From positions 744,001 to 808,000 of the forward strand of contig CAWCUU010000003.1 of NCBI GenBank assembly GCA_963798855.1: a stretch of 64,000 nucleotides of DNA, given 5' to 3'. The notes under the pieces are model-generated. The model saw only the letters and a list, made by a program, of their open reading frames with translations, did not search any database and was not told the DNA's origin. Made by a program: the position numbers and the translations under genes. Positions 32,340-41,978 of the stretch are shown here, in pieces (within the stretch, counting starts at the first letter, position 1; each line of letters starts with the position of its first letter). The stretch is from CAWCUU01 sp963798855 (lineage in GTDB: Bacteria > Gemmatimonadota > Gemmatimonadetes > Longimicrobiales > RSA9).

Positions 32340-35300
32340 ATGACCGAGAGTCGTTACCACCTCAGAACCCTCGGTCCGCCGGAGCTCCGCGACGCTTCCG
32401 GGCGGGCGATGGACGGCATCCGGTCGCGGGACCTGGCCGTGCTCGCGTACCTCGCGCGCGCCGCCGGCCGCAGCACATCCAGGGAAGCCCTCGCCGCGCT
32501 CTTCTGGGAGTCGGGTGGCAGCGGAGCCGCCCGCGGGGCGCTCCGCCAGACGATCTACCGGCTGCGTCGCGTGCTCGGCGACGCGCTCGATGCCGACGCC
32601 CGCGAGGTGCGATTGGCGGCGGGCGCCCTGGACGTGGACGCCGATCTCTTCGAGCGCGATCTGGAGGCGGGGTGTCCCGAGGCCGCGGTCCGCCGCTGGG
32701 AGGGCGACTTCCTGGAGCGGCTCGAGGACGCCGGTGGCGGCGACTTCAGGGTGTGGCTGGAAGCGTCGCGCCAGGCACTGCGTACGCGGCACGAGCGCGC
32801 GCTGGCGACGCTGATCGACCGGGCGGACGCCGCCGGCTCGATGGACGTCGCGGTCGAGTGGGCCGAGCGCTGGCAGCGCTGCGCCCCTCTCTCGGAGACG
32901 CCGCTGATCCGACTCTGCGAGCTGCTGCGGCGATCGGGTCGCACCGTCGACGCGCTGGCCCGGCTGCGCGCTGCCGAGGTCCGGCTCCGGGACGGCGGCG
33001 CCGAGCCCAGCGATGCGCTGCTCGAGATCCGCGCGAGGTTGGAGGCGCGGACGGCGAGCGGCGACGGCGAGCCGGGGGCTATCGGTCCGGGCGCGCTCCT
33101 CTCCCCCGAGCTGGTGGGTCGCGGCCGTGTGCTGGAGCGGCTGAGGCTCGCCTGGGAGAGCGCCCGAAGCTCGACCGCGCGTCCGGTCCTGCTGGAGGGC
33201 GAGGAAGGGATCGGCAAGACCCGGTTGGGCGAAGAATTCCTGCGCCGCACGGACGGGACGGATGAGCCGCCGCTGGTGCTCCGCTCGCGCGCCGCCCCCC
33301 AAACCGCGCAGCCGCCGGGCCCCGGGGCGGTCCCGCAAGCCGCCGCCCGGCTGTTCTCCCCGCTGCGGGGCGCCCGCGGCCTTTCCGGTGCTTCGGAGCG
33401 CGCGCTCGCGGAGCTCGCGGGAGTGGTCCCGTCGATCGGAGAACGGTTCGCGGGCCTTCCCGCAGCCTCGGGAAGCGCGACCGCACTGCTCGCGGGCGTG
33501 CGCGAGGTCCTGGCGTGCGTCGCCGCCGAAACGCCCCTCATCCTGTTCCTGGACGACCTGCCTCTGCTGGACGCGCCGAGCCGGGCGCTCCTGGTCGATC
33601 TGGCCAGCGACCCGCCGCCGCGGACGCTGATCCTCGCGACCGCGCGGCCGTCAGCGACCTCGATCGAAGCGGGCGACGTCGCGGCGCCGGACCTCGTGGG
33701 CTGGACGCGCATCCGACTCGCACTGCTCTCGCGCACGGAGGCCCGCGAGCTGATCGCCTCGATGCTGGAGCTGGCCCCGGCGGAGCTCGACTTCCTGACG
33801 GAGCGGCTGCACCGCGAGAGCCGGGGAAATCCGCTCTTCCTCGTCCAGCTCGTGTCCGCGCTCGTGGACGAACGTCGGCTGCTCGCCGGCCCGAGCGGCA
33901 TCTGGCACCTCGACGAGCCGCACGCGCCGCTGCCGCTCCCCTCCGACATCCGCGCGATCCTGGTGCGACGCCTCGCACGCCTGGACCCCGCCGCGCGCCG
34001 AGCTCTCTCTGTGGCCGCCGTGCTCGACCCGCCGTTCGCGGCGGGTCGCATGCTTCAGATGGCGGAACTCGAAGGCGGGGAGGCCGCGAGCGCGCTGCAC
34101 GAGCTGCTCGCGCGCCGATTGTTGCAGGAGTCACCGACCGATCCCGGCTCGTACGAGCTGCGGCACGAGGCCGTGCGCCGCGTCGCGCTCGAGATCCTGG
34201 CGCCCGAGGACGCCGCGTCGCTGATGGCGCCGAGGCCCGTGCACGCAGCCGCGTCACGCGTTCTGCGTCGGCGCTCGATGGCGGCGCTCGTCGCGATCGC
34301 GGTCGTCCTCGCCGTCGCCGCGGGCGCGATGCTGCTGCGCCCCGCACCCGGCGCGCCGCCCTCGCTGGCCGTGCACCGGCTGCAGAACCTGTCGCCCGAC
34401 AGCACGGACGCCTACCTCGCCGCGGGGCTGGCCGAAGAGCTGGCGGGCCGCCTCGGCAAGCTCGAGCACCTGCGCGTGCTGAGCCCGACCGCGACGGAGC
34501 ACGTCGAGCGCGAGCAGAAGCAGGATGCCTGGGCCGCCGGCCGCGCGCTCGGCGCGGACTACATGGTGGAAGGCAGCATCCGGCGCAGCGGAGACGAGGT
34601 TCGCGTCGTCGTCCGGCTCACCGGCCTGCACGACGGAGTACAGCTCTGGAGCGAGAGCTACGACCTGACGATGGACCGGCTGCTGGAAGTGCAGTCGCGC
34701 ATCGCGTGGGAGGTCGCCCGCGAGGTCCGCATCCGCCTCGCCCCCGAGGACCGCCTCGCGCTCGAGCGCGGCCCCACCGATGACCCGCGCGCGTTCGACC
34801 ATTTCCTGCGCGGCAACCACGAGCTCGCCCGGCGCACGCCCGAGAGCGTGACGCGGGCGATCGAGGAGTACCGGGCGGCCGCCCGCCTCGACTCCTCCTT
34901 CGCGGCGGCGCGCGCACGCCAGGCCTATGGCTACTCGGTGCTGCTGGACTGGGGATGGCAGCACCCGACCCTGACCAACGACGACCTGCTCGCGCACGCG
35001 CTCGACATCGCCGCCGACGCGATCCGCCTCGACTCCGCCTCGGCCGACGCGTGGCTCGCCCGCGCCTACCTGCTCGTGATCCGCGACCCCGTCCGCGCCC
35101 GCGGCGCGCTGCAGGCCTTCCAAAAGGCGATCGCGCTCGGACCCGGCAGCGCCGAGGCGTTCCACCAGTACGGTCAGACGCTGATGATGCTCGGCCGCTA
35201 CGACGAGGCCGACATCGCCTACCGCAACGCCCTCGCCATCGAGCCCGGCAGGGCCATGACGCTGGTGCCGCTGGCGGGAATCGAGATGCGTCGCCGTCAC

Positions 35301-35765
35301 TTCGAACGCGCCCTCGCGATCGCCGACAGCGCGGTCGCCGCCGACCCGACCGTCCCCTACGCCCGCGCCGCGCGCGGCAGCTACCGGATCCAGGCCGGCG
35401 ACGCCCGCGGTGCTCTCGAGGATGCGCAGGCCGCGCTACGCATGGGCTCCGCCTACTCCCTGCCCGCTCTCTCCGTGCTCGCCGCCGCGCGCGCCGATCT
35501 CGGCGACACCACCGCGGCGCGCGAGGCGCTGCGCAAAGCGCTCGTCACGATCGAACGCGGGCGGGCGCCCTTCCCCACCGAGACGAGCTATCTCGGCCTC
35601 GCGCTGCTCGCGCTCGACCTGCGCGACTCCACGCTCGAGCTGCTGGAGCGGACCCGCCCACGCTCCGGCTGGGTCTGGTTCTACGCCCAGGCCGCGGCCT
35701 TCGACCCGGTCCGCCACGAGCCGAGGTTCATCGCCGTGATGCGGGAAGCGCATCCGGGTTTTTGA
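32340..35765 (+). CDS. BTAD/SARP-type regulator with AAA, transmembrane, TolB-like and TPR domains
   Basis: 1,141 residues. Residues about 1-230 form an OmpR-like winged helix plus BTAD domain (LAVLAYLARAAGRSTSREAL, RGALRQTIYRLRRVLG). An AAA/STAND ATPase follows: Walker A GEEGIGKT (287-294), Walker B LILFLDDLPLLD (about 400). One membrane helix (MAALVAIAVVLAVAAGAMLL, about 646-665) leads to a TolB/FlgO-like domain (LAVHRLQNLSPDSTDAYL, about 674-780) and TPR repeats to the end. The chain thus places a DNA-binding part inside and TPRs outside the cytoplasmic membrane, a one-component transmembrane regulator design frequent in Gemmatimonadota. Targets are unknown; the divergent small operon is one candidate. 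No strong ribosome site precedes the ATG. Confidence 0.85.
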   Translation: MTESRYHLRTLGPPELRDASGRAMDGIRSRDLAVLAYLARAAGRSTSREALAALFWESGGSGAARGALRQTIYRLRRVLGDALDADAREVRLAAGALDVDADLFERDLEAGCPEAAVRRWEGDFLERLEDAGGGDFRVWLEASRQALRTRHERALATLIDRADAAGSMDVAVEWAERWQRCAPLSETPLIRLCELLRRSGRTVDALARLRAAEVRLRDGGAEPSDALLEIRARLEARTASGDGEPGAIGPGALLSPELVGRGRVLERLRLAWESARSSTARPVLLEGEEGIGKTRLGEEFLRRTDGTDEPPLVLRSRAAPQTAQPPGPGAVPQAAARLFSPLRGARGLSGASERALAELAGVVPSIGERFAGLPAASGSATALLAGVREVLACVAAETPLILFLDDLPLLDAPSRALLVDLASDPPPRTLILATARPSATSIEAGDVAAPDLVGWTRIRLALLSRTEARELIASMLELAPAELDFLTERLHRESRGNPLFLVQLVSALVDERRLLAGPSGIWHLDEPHAPLPLPSDIRAILVRRLARLDPAARRALSVAAVLDPPFAAGRMLQMAELEGGEAASALHELLARRLLQESPTDPGSYELRHEAVRRVALEILAPEDAASLMAPRPVHAAASRVLRRRSMAALVAIAVVLAVAAGAMLLRPAPGAPPSLAVHRLQNLSPDSTDAYLAAGLAEELAGRLGKLEHLRVLSPTATEHVEREQKQDAWAAGRALGADYMVEGSIRRSGDEVRVVVRLTGLHDGVQLWSESYDLTMDRLLEVQSRIAWEVAREVRIRLAPEDRLALERGPTDDPRAFDHFLRGNHELARRTPESVTRAIEEYRAAARLDSSFAAARARQAYGYSVLLDWGWQHPTLTNDDLLAHALDIAADAIRLDSASADAWLARAYLLVIRDPVRARGALQAFQKAIALGPGSAEAFHQYGQTLMMLGRYDEADIAYRNALAIEPGRAMTLVPLAGIEMRRRHFERALAIADSAVAADPTVPYARAARGSYRIQAGDARGALEDAQAALRMGSAYSLPALSVLAAARADLGDTTAAREALRKALVTIERGRAPFPTETSYLGLALLALDLRDSTLELLERTRPRSGWVWFYAQAAAFDPVRHEPRFIAVMREAHPGF

Positions 35766-35800
35766 AATGGGAAGTTTGAAGTGTGAAGTGACTTCTCCCG
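35766..35800. repeat. GAAGTGTGAAGT-type repeat at a convergent junction
   Basis: Directly after the regulator stop the sequence reads GAAGTTTGAAGTGTGAAGTG, a member of a dispersed AT-richer repeat also found near 37440-37552, 48166-48242 and 57415-57474. Confidence 0.8.
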
Positions 35801-35815
35801 CCCTGCGTCGCCGCT

Positions 35816-36688
35816 TCATTTCCTCGCCGATGGGGGTGTGACATGGACGCCACGCAGGTTTGCACGCTCGATCGCCCGCTGCACGTCGCTCGAGGCCTTC
35901 ACCCGTTCCAGAAAAGCGCTGACCGTCGCGAGCGCAGTGGCTCGGCCTTTCGGCACCGCGATGGCCATGCGCACAGCCAGAAACTAGTCAAGCGCGCGAT
36001 AGCCATTGAGTCCGGCTGTGAAGGTGGCAAACGAGTTGCGATTCGCGGCGAAGGCATCCGCTTGCCCGGTGCGCAGCAGCTCGAATGCAGCGGCTTCGGT
36101 CTCGCCGCGGACCAGGGAGGCCTGTTTCAATCTGCTGGAGAGGAAGAGATCGGGTGCCGAGCGGCTTGGCACCGCGATGCGGATGCCGGGTCGATCTGCG
36201 TCAGCGGCGGTATGGATGGGCGAGTCCGTCGGCACGAGGTACGTATCTTCCACCTCCATATAGGGGGGCGTGAAGTCCAAATCGCCAGCGCGGGCGGAGT
36301 CAATGGCGAGAAAAGCAATGTCCCAGGCCCCCGACCGCGCACCATCGACAATGCGGGCGACACTGGAGTACTCGACGAGAACGACAGGCACCCCGAGCTT
36401 CACCGCCAGTGCGCGACCAAGATCAACGGTCACCCCGCGTATCTCGCCGGTCGCAGGGTCCTTCACGGCCAGCACGGGATTGCCGACGTTCAGGGCGACG
36501 AGCAACCGGCCCGCGGGTGCCACCGCCGCTGCACCGCTCTGAGCACTGGCAGCGCCCACTCCAGCCAGAAGCCAGACGGTATGGATCGTCAATGCTGCGA
36601 TGAGCGGCGCGCGTCGGAGAGCCTGTCGGATGCCTGTCGAAATGGCTCTCACGAGCGCCAAGCCCGGCCAGTAGCCAAACAGCGACAT
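35816..36688 (-). pseudogene. Family-3 solute-binding protein gene interrupted by an in-frame TAG
   Basis: Periplasmic amino-acid-type solute-binding protein. From ATG 36688 (start uncertain) there is a signal region (APLIAALTIHTVWLLAGVGAASAQ) and the SBP_bac_3 fold (GEIRGVTVDLGRALA, FTPPYMEVEDTYLVP, IRIAVPSRSAPDLFL). Translation stops at TAG 35984-35986 after GYRALD, yet the same frame continues with 55 residues typical of the missing C-terminus (FLAVRMAIAVPKGRA, AFLERVKASSDVQRAIE) to TGA 35816-35818. One nonsense base therefore truncates the last fifth of the protein. No permease genes are adjacent. Base composition is less GC-rich than neighbours, suggesting acquisition by transfer. Readthrough is possible but unproven. 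Confidence 0.82.
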
Positions 36689-36948
36689 GAGGGACCCCCA
36701 GAGGAGGCGCGATGTACGGGACGTAGCAGCATGGGAAATGACTTCCATCGGCGGCCGTCCCGTACACCGATATACCAAACACTATTGCCGTCTGCCGGAA
36801 CCGGAGCCAGGTATTCCTTACTCTCCGGAACGCACGCCGACCACCCGGAAGACGGGAAGCGGTGGACATTACTGGAATTTGAGCTGTGCAGTGTGAGGTC
36901 TGCAGGCCAATCCGAAGTGAGGAACTGAACCGGCGCGGCAGGGATCGA

Positions 36949-37437
36949 TTGAGAGCTTCGCGGCAGATCGGCGGTCTGGTCGGCTGGCTCATCCTCACGT
37001 TCGCGGCGGCGGCCGTCGGCGCGGTCGCGTCGGCGGGCGCGGGCGACTTCTACCGGCAGCTCGCGCGTCCCGGCTGGGCTCCCCCGGCTTGGCTGTTCGG
37101 ACCCGTGTGGACGGTACTCTATCTGCTGATGGGGGTCGCGGCGTGGCTCGTGTGGCGGGGGCACGGCGTCCGGCGAGCGCGCGTCGCGCTTTTCCTCTTC
37201 GCCGCACAGCTCTGCGCCAACGCGCTATGGACCTGGCTGTTCTTCGCCTGGCACCGCGGCGCACTCGCCTTCGCCGAGATCCTGCTGCTCGTCGCGCTGA
37301 TCGCCGCCACCACCAGTGCGTTCTCACGACTGCACCGCGTCGCCGCCGCCCTGCTCCTGCCCTACCTGGCCTGGACGATCTTCGCCTCTGCCCTCACCCT
37401 CTCGATCTGGACGCTCAATCCCGGGAAGCTGGGGTGA
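36949..37437 (+). CDS. tspO: TspO/MBR family tryptophan-rich sensory protein
   Basis: 162 residues from TTG 36949, which has GGCAGGGA just upstream and gives the usual family length; GTG 36886 in the same frame would add 21 poorly conserved residues. Five membrane helices with the TspO hallmarks: FYRQLARPGWAPPAWLFGPVWTVLY in two parts (PGWAPPAW and FGPVWTVLY), QLCANALWTWLFFAWHRG and LLPYLAWTIFASALTLSIW ending NPGK. TspO binds porphyrins and other hydrophobic ligands in bacteria and is linked to stress and tetrapyrrole control. It converges on the decarboxylase gene across a repeat block. Confidence 0.92.
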   Translation: MRASRQIGGLVGWLILTFAAAAVGAVASAGAGDFYRQLARPGWAPPAWLFGPVWTVLYLLMGVAAWLVWRGHGVRRARVALFLFAAQLCANALWTWLFFAWHRGALAFAEILLLVALIAATTSAFSRLHRVAAALLLPYLAWTIFASALTLSIWTLNPGKLG

Positions 37438-37439
37438 GC

Positions 37440-37552
37440 GTCGCACCGTACACTTCGGGGAATCTCACTTAACACCTCGAACTTCTCACTTCACACCTCG
37501 AACTTCACCCTTCACACTTCCACCGTCACCCTTCACACCTCCAACTTCAGCG
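37440..37552. repeat. GAAGTGTGAAG-type repeat block overlapping the decarboxylase stop
   Basis: On the minus strand the block reads as successive GAAGTTGGAGG, TGTGAAGGGTGAC, GGAAGTGTGAAGG, GAAGTTCGAGG and GTGTGAAGTGAG units. The first unit supplies the last codons and TGA (37533-37535) of the decarboxylase gene. It fills the junction with tspO. Confidence 0.88.
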
Positions 37553-39053
37553 AAGCGTGAACCTCCCGTCCCATCCTCGAGACGATCTCCGGAATCGCCT
37601 CCACGTCTTCGATGTCGGTGTTGAAGTTGACGATGCAGGCGCGCAGCAGGAAGCGGCCGCGCACGACCGCGTTCGAGACGAAGGCTTCGCCCGACACCTG
37701 GATCCGCTCCAGCAGCGCCTCGTTCAGCCGGTTCAGGTACTCCTCCGTGCGCGGCGTGCCGACCTTCGCCCGCAGCTCGGGCGGCACGTAGCGGAACGTG
37801 CTGATGCTGAGCTCCTGCGTCGCGGCCTCGAGCTCGGGATGGGCCTCGACGGCCGCGTGCATGCGCCGGCTCAGCAGGATGTCGCCGCCGATCATGCGGA
37901 TGTAGCCCTGGCGGCCGACCTGCCGTAGCGCCAGCCACACCTTCAGCGCGCGGAAGCCGCGCGAGTTCTGCATGCCATGGTCGAAGTAGTTGAGCGCCTC
38001 GACGCCGAAGTGGTAGTAGGGCGGGTGATAGGAGAACGCCGCGCGCAGCATCGCCGGATCGCGCACCAGCGTGCACCCCGCCTCGAGCGGCGCGTACAGC
38101 CACTTGTGCGGGTCGACCGCTACGGAGTCGGCGAGCCGCAGCGCCTCGAAGTCAGGGTTGAGCCCCTGTATCGCGGCAGCGAAGCCGCCGTACGCGCCGT
38201 CGATGTGGAACCATACCCCCTCCTCACGGCAGAAGTCGGCGATGTCGAGCAGCGGGTCGACGGCGCCCGTGCTGACGGAGCCCGCGGTCCCGACCACCAT
38301 CATGGGCCGCGCGCCGGCCTCGCGGTCGCGGCGCACGGCATCGCGCAGCGCATCCACATCCATGCGCAGGCGCTCGTCCGTCGGGATCCAGCGGATCGAG
38401 TCGGTGCCGAGGCCGGCGAGGTCCGCGGCCTTGTGGATCCAGGTGTGGGTCTCCGCGGAGCCGTATACGCGAAGATCGCGCGCGCCGGGACCACGCAGGC
38501 CGCTCTCGCGAAGCCCCCAGTCGGCGGCGGCGGCGCGGGCGGCGAAGAAGCCGAGCAGGTTCGCCATGTTGCCGCCGCTGACCATCAGCCCGCCGCAGGG
38601 ATTGCCGTAGCCGATCAGGTCGGCGATCCAGCGCACGGCCTGCGTCTCGATCTCGGTCGCCATCGGCGATAGCTGCCAGCCGCCGACGTTCGCGTTGACG
38701 GCCGCGGCGAGGAAGTCCCCGAGCATGCCGATGGGTGCCGGCGACGAGGTGATGTAGCCGAAGAAGCGAGGATGGCCGTTGAACAGCGAGTGCCGGAACA
38801 GCAGCTCGGCCGCGGATGCGAGCACGGCACGGGGATCCTCACCGGTCTCCGGGACCGGCGCGTCATCGCCCAGAAGCCCCCGCAGCTCCGTCGGCGACTC
38901 GTCCCGGGTCACCGGGCCGGCGGGCACCGAAGCCAGGAAGTCCGCGATGCGGTCCACCATCTCGTGCCCCGCCGCGCGGAACCGCTCCGTCTCCATCGCC
39001 AGTGGGGCTCGCCGCACCTCCCCCCGCAGCGCTACCGCTTCCAGCTCGGCCAT
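37533..39053 (-). CDS. Group II PLP-dependent amino acid decarboxylase
   Basis: 506 residues from ATG 39053 (GAGGTG 8 bases upstream; GTG 39059 is possible). The aromatic-L-amino-acid/glutamate-type decarboxylase fold is clear: FNGHPRFFGYITSSPAPIG near residues 91-109, the PLP-stacking histidine H203 in SAETHTWIHKAADL, D285 in HIDGAYGG and the Schiff-base lysine K317 in VDPHKWLY. It decarboxylates an amino acid, probably an aromatic one such as tyrosine, tryptophan or DOPA; specificity cannot be read from the sequence. The C-terminal residues LKLEV are encoded by the repeat block. It is followed upstream by unrelated genes, so it is probably monocistronic. Confidence 0.9.
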   Translation of the reverse strand: MAELEAVALRGEVRRAPLAMETERFRAAGHEMVDRIADFLASVPAGPVTRDESPTELRGLLGDDAPVPETGEDPRAVLASAAELLFRHSLFNGHPRFFGYITSSPAPIGMLGDFLAAAVNANVGGWQLSPMATEIETQAVRWIADLIGYGNPCGGLMVSGGNMANLLGFFAARAAAADWGLRESGLRGPGARDLRVYGSAETHTWIHKAADLAGLGTDSIRWIPTDERLRMDVDALRDAVRRDREAGARPMMVVGTAGSVSTGAVDPLLDIADFCREEGVWFHIDGAYGGFAAAIQGLNPDFEALRLADSVAVDPHKWLYAPLEAGCTLVRDPAMLRAAFSYHPPYYHFGVEALNYFDHGMQNSRGFRALKVWLALRQVGRQGYIRMIGGDILLSRRMHAAVEAHPELEAATQELSISTFRYVPPELRAKVGTPRTEEYLNRLNEALLERIQVSGEAFVSNAVVRGRFLLRACIVNFNTDIEDVEAIPEIVSRMGREVHASLKLEV

Positions 39054-39131
39054 CGTCACACCTCGTGTTCGTTCGTCGAGGACGCCCCACTCTCCACTAT
39101 GCGCAGGTCGCCTGCACCTCCGGACACGGCA

Positions 39132-39944
39132 TCAACGCAGCCCCTCGAACAGGTCCGTCTCCGGCTCGCGCCCGCCGTTCACGGTGCTCATCGCGCGATA
39201 GAACGTCTGCCGGCCCCACAGCGCCTCGTGCTGCTCCGGCGCCAGCTCGTCGAGCCGGCCGTAGATCGCGAGCTGCGTCTCGTGCCGCTGCACGGCCCGC
39301 CACACCGTCTGCCAGTGGCGGCGCGCATCGATGCGGCTCGTGATCGACCACTCCGGCCACGGCAAGCCCTGCCGCTCCACCCCGTCCACCCGGCTGATCA
39401 GCCTCCTGAAGGCCGCCTGGTATGCGCGCCACGTGTCGGGCCCCCACGCCATGTAGTAGAGCTTCGCCACCGCATGCGACGCGAGCGAAGCGTCTGTCCC
39501 GAGTTCCGACGGCTCGGCGGCCAGGACGACCGCCGTCGTCGTGAGCTGTGATATCGCAATGTGGTCGGGGTGGCCGTAGGCGCCGAAGGGGCCGAACGTC
39601 AGCACGACCTGCGGCCGCACGCCCCGGATGTGCGAGGCGATCCGCCGCAGCGCCGCGCGCGGATCGGCCCGGTCCAGCCCGCCGTCCGGATAGCCGAGCA
39701 GCTCGACGTCCCGGATTCCGAGCTCGGCCGCGGCCGCGCGGAGCTCCGCCTCGCGGACTCGCCCGACCTCTTCGTCGGAGGGCCGGTCCTCATTCGTGAA
39801 GTAGCGACCGCGCTCGCCGCGGGTGGCGGTCAACAGGTGGGTCTCGACGCCCTCGGCCGCGTAGTGCGCCAGGGTTCCGCCGAACCCGAGCGACTCGTCA
39901 TCCGGGTGGGCGAGGATGGCGAGGAGACGGAGCGGCGCCCGCAC
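39132..39944 (-). CDS. PIG-L family N-acetylglucosaminyl-type deacetylase
   Basis: 270 residues from a GTG start. The zinc site motifs are present: HPDDE at 13-17 within AILAHPDDESLGFGG, and GHPDHIAIS near residues 123-131. The family removes acetyl groups from GlcNAc conjugates (MshB, BshB, PIG-L). The substrate here might be a low-molecular-weight thiol precursor or a glycan; context gives no choice. It starts 9 bases after the stop of the BI-1 family gene and is likely cotranscribed with it. Confidence 0.88.
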   Translation of the reverse strand: MRAPLRLLAILAHPDDESLGFGGTLAHYAAEGVETHLLTATRGERGRYFTNEDRPSDEEVGRVREAELRAAAAELGIRDVELLGYPDGGLDRADPRAALRRIASHIRGVRPQVVLTFGPFGAYGHPDHIAISQLTTTAVVLAAEPSELGTDASLASHAVAKLYYMAWGPDTWRAYQAAFRRLISRVDGVERQGLPWPEWSITSRIDARRHWQTVWRAVQRHETQLAIYGRLDELAPEQHEALWGRQTFYRAMSTVNGGREPETDLFEGLR

Positions 39945-39953
39945 GGCGGGCGC

Positions 39954-40685
39954 CTATCGCCGGCGTCCCAGCAGCCGCAGCAGCTCGAGGTACAGCCAGA
40001 CCAGCCCGACGAGCAGGCCGAAGGCCGTGTACCACTCGTAGTAGCGCGGCGCGCCGGCCGCCGCGGCCCGCTCCATCGCGTCGAAATCGAGCAGCAGGCT
40101 GAAGCTGGCGATCCCGACGACGAGGAGGCTGAACCCGGTCGCCGCCATGCCGCCGCCGGCGACGATCGGCAGCGGCGTGCCGAAGAAGCCGAGCACCAGG
40201 TTCAGCACGTAGACGAGCACCACGCCCAGGATCGCCGTGAGCATGATCGAGCGGAAGCGATCGGTCACGCGCACGAGCCCGGTGCGGTAGAGCACGAGCA
40301 TCGCCGCGAGCGCGCCGAGCGTCGCAAGCACGGCCTGTCCCGGGACGCCCGGATAGCGCGCCTCGAAGGTCCACGAGATCGCGCCGAGCGCCATGCCCTC
40401 GAGCACGGCGTACAACGGCGCGGTCCACGGCGAGATGCGGGGGACGAAGATCGTCACGAGCGCGACGACCAGCCCGCCGATCATGCCGACCCCGATGCTG
40501 AGGCCCGAGTTGTTGCCGTTCGGGCCGGCAATCGTATGCCAGGTGTATGCGGCCGACGCGAACAGCGTCGCCGCCAGAATGCCGGTGCGGGTCACCGCGC
40601 CCTGTACCGTCATCACCTCGCCGGTCGCGGCCGCGTGGATCCTCTCGAAGGCGCGATCACCCAGCGCCGGGTTGCGGCTCTTCAT
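39954..40685 (-). CDS. Bax inhibitor-1/YccA family membrane protein
   Basis: 243 residues with seven predicted membrane helices. Family features include the basic, Asn-containing N-terminus (MKSRNPALGD), LYAVLEGMALGAISWTFE in the middle and the C-terminal acidic/aromatic stretch SLLLDFDAMERAAAAGAPRYYEWY cut as LLLDFDAME and PRYYEWYTAF. Bacterial relatives (YetJ, YccA, YbhL) act as pH-sensitive calcium channels or interact with FtsH. ATG start with a fair upstream site. It heads a two-gene unit with the deacetylase gene. Confidence 0.9.
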   Translation of the reverse strand: MKSRNPALGDRAFERIHAAATGEVMTVQGAVTRTGILAATLFASAAYTWHTIAGPNGNNSGLSIGVGMIGGLVVALVTIFVPRISPWTAPLYAVLEGMALGAISWTFEARYPGVPGQAVLATLGALAAMLVLYRTGLVRVTDRFRSIMLTAILGVVLVYVLNLVLGFFGTPLPIVAGGGMAATGFSLLVVGIASFSLLLDFDAMERAAAAGAPRYYEWYTAFGLLVGLVWLYLELLRLLGRRR

Positions 40686-40798
40686 GACTCGTTTCCCGAT
40701 CGGAGGAATGGCTGTGCACGTCGAACGTGGAAATTAGCCCCGCACAGGCCGCGCGGCGCAAGTGGGGTCCGTCCCGGGATGTCCCGCGCCGCCACCCG

Positions 40799-41978
40799 TC
40801 AGCCGAGCGGCAGGCGGAGCACGAACGTCGCTCCCGTGCCGTCGCCCGGCTCCAGCTCGAGCGTTCCGGACATGAGCCGCGCCAGCGAGCGCGCCAGTGA
40901 CAGTCCGAGCCCGATGCCGTGCTTGCCGCCGGCCGTGCGGTCGACCCGCCGGTAGGGAAGGAAGACCTCCTCCGCCTCCTCCGCCGAGAGGCCAGGCCCG
41001 CGGTCCGAGACGCGGATGGCGACCCGGCGCGCGCCCGGCTCGACCTGCGCCGAAACCGAGACCTCGCTGCCGGACGGACCGTACTTGATCGCGTTGTCCA
41101 GTAGATGGATCAGCACCTGACGCAGCCGGTCCGGGTCGGCGCGGACGGTCACGCCGTAGACGCCATCGGAGCGGAAGCCGATCTCCGCCCGCTCGGCCGC
41201 CAGCTCGAGGATCGCCAGCGCCTGCTCGACGATCGGCCGCACCTCGACCGGCCGGGTCTCGAGCCGGACGTCGCCCGCCACGATCGTCGCCATCTCGCGA
41301 ACGCTGCCGAGCAGCCCGCCCAGAATGCGTCGCGATCGACTGCAGCCGCTCCAGCGTCTGCTTCTGGGCGTCGTTGACCGGGCCGTACACCCCCGCCGTC
41401 AGCATCTGCACGTATCCCTGCAGCGCGCTGAGCGGCGAGCGCAGGTCGTGACCGAGGACCTGCAGCGCCTGGTCCTTGGACAGCGTCGACTTCTCCAGCT
41501 CCTGCACCCGCCGCTCGAGCGTGGCGCCGGCCTCGCGGTCGCGCTGCCGCTCGAGCGCGACCGCCGACTGGTCCGCGAGCGCCGACAGCAGCCACTCCTC
41601 CCGCTCCGTCACCGGACCCTCGTGCGGCCGGAGCACCGCCAGAAGCCCGACCACGACGCCGTCCATGACGATCGGCACCGCCACGGAGCGTCGGCCCTGC
41701 TCCGCATCGAAGAGCCGCGCCAGCCGCACCGCGAGCTTCTCGTCGAGCGGATCGTCGAATCGCTCCATCGCCTCGGCCGCGAGGCCGCGCGAGGCGCCGA
41801 TGCGCAGCTCCCCCTCCGCGGTCGGTACGAGCAGCACCGCCTTCGCCGCGCCGAGCAGCTCCGTCGCCCGCTGGACGGTGATCTCCAGGATCTCATCGAG
41901 CGACACGGCGTACGTCAGCGCGCGTGTGGCCGCGGTCAGTCGCGCGAGCACTCCCGCCGGAGTCGAATCCTCGATCAT
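40799..41978 (-). pseudogene. GAF-domain histidine kinase gene with one frameshift
   Basis: Start ATG 41978 overlaps the KaiC-like stop (ATGA). The first frame gives a GAF domain (about 1-165: AVSLDEILEITVQRATELLG, LLSALADQSAVALER) and a HisKA box with the phospho-acceptor His in VLGHDLRSPLSALQGYVQML. Near 41330-41340 the frame must skip one base (ATC-G-CGACGC) to continue as RRILGGLLGSVREMATIV and the HATPase domain (HLLDNAIKYG, DRGPGLSAEEAEEVF, GIGLGLSLARSLARLMSG) to TGA 40799. Removing one base makes the length divisible by three (392 residues). It is therefore a recently broken gene or contains a sequencing error. Its partners are the KaiC-like protein and a receiver. Confidence 0.8.
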
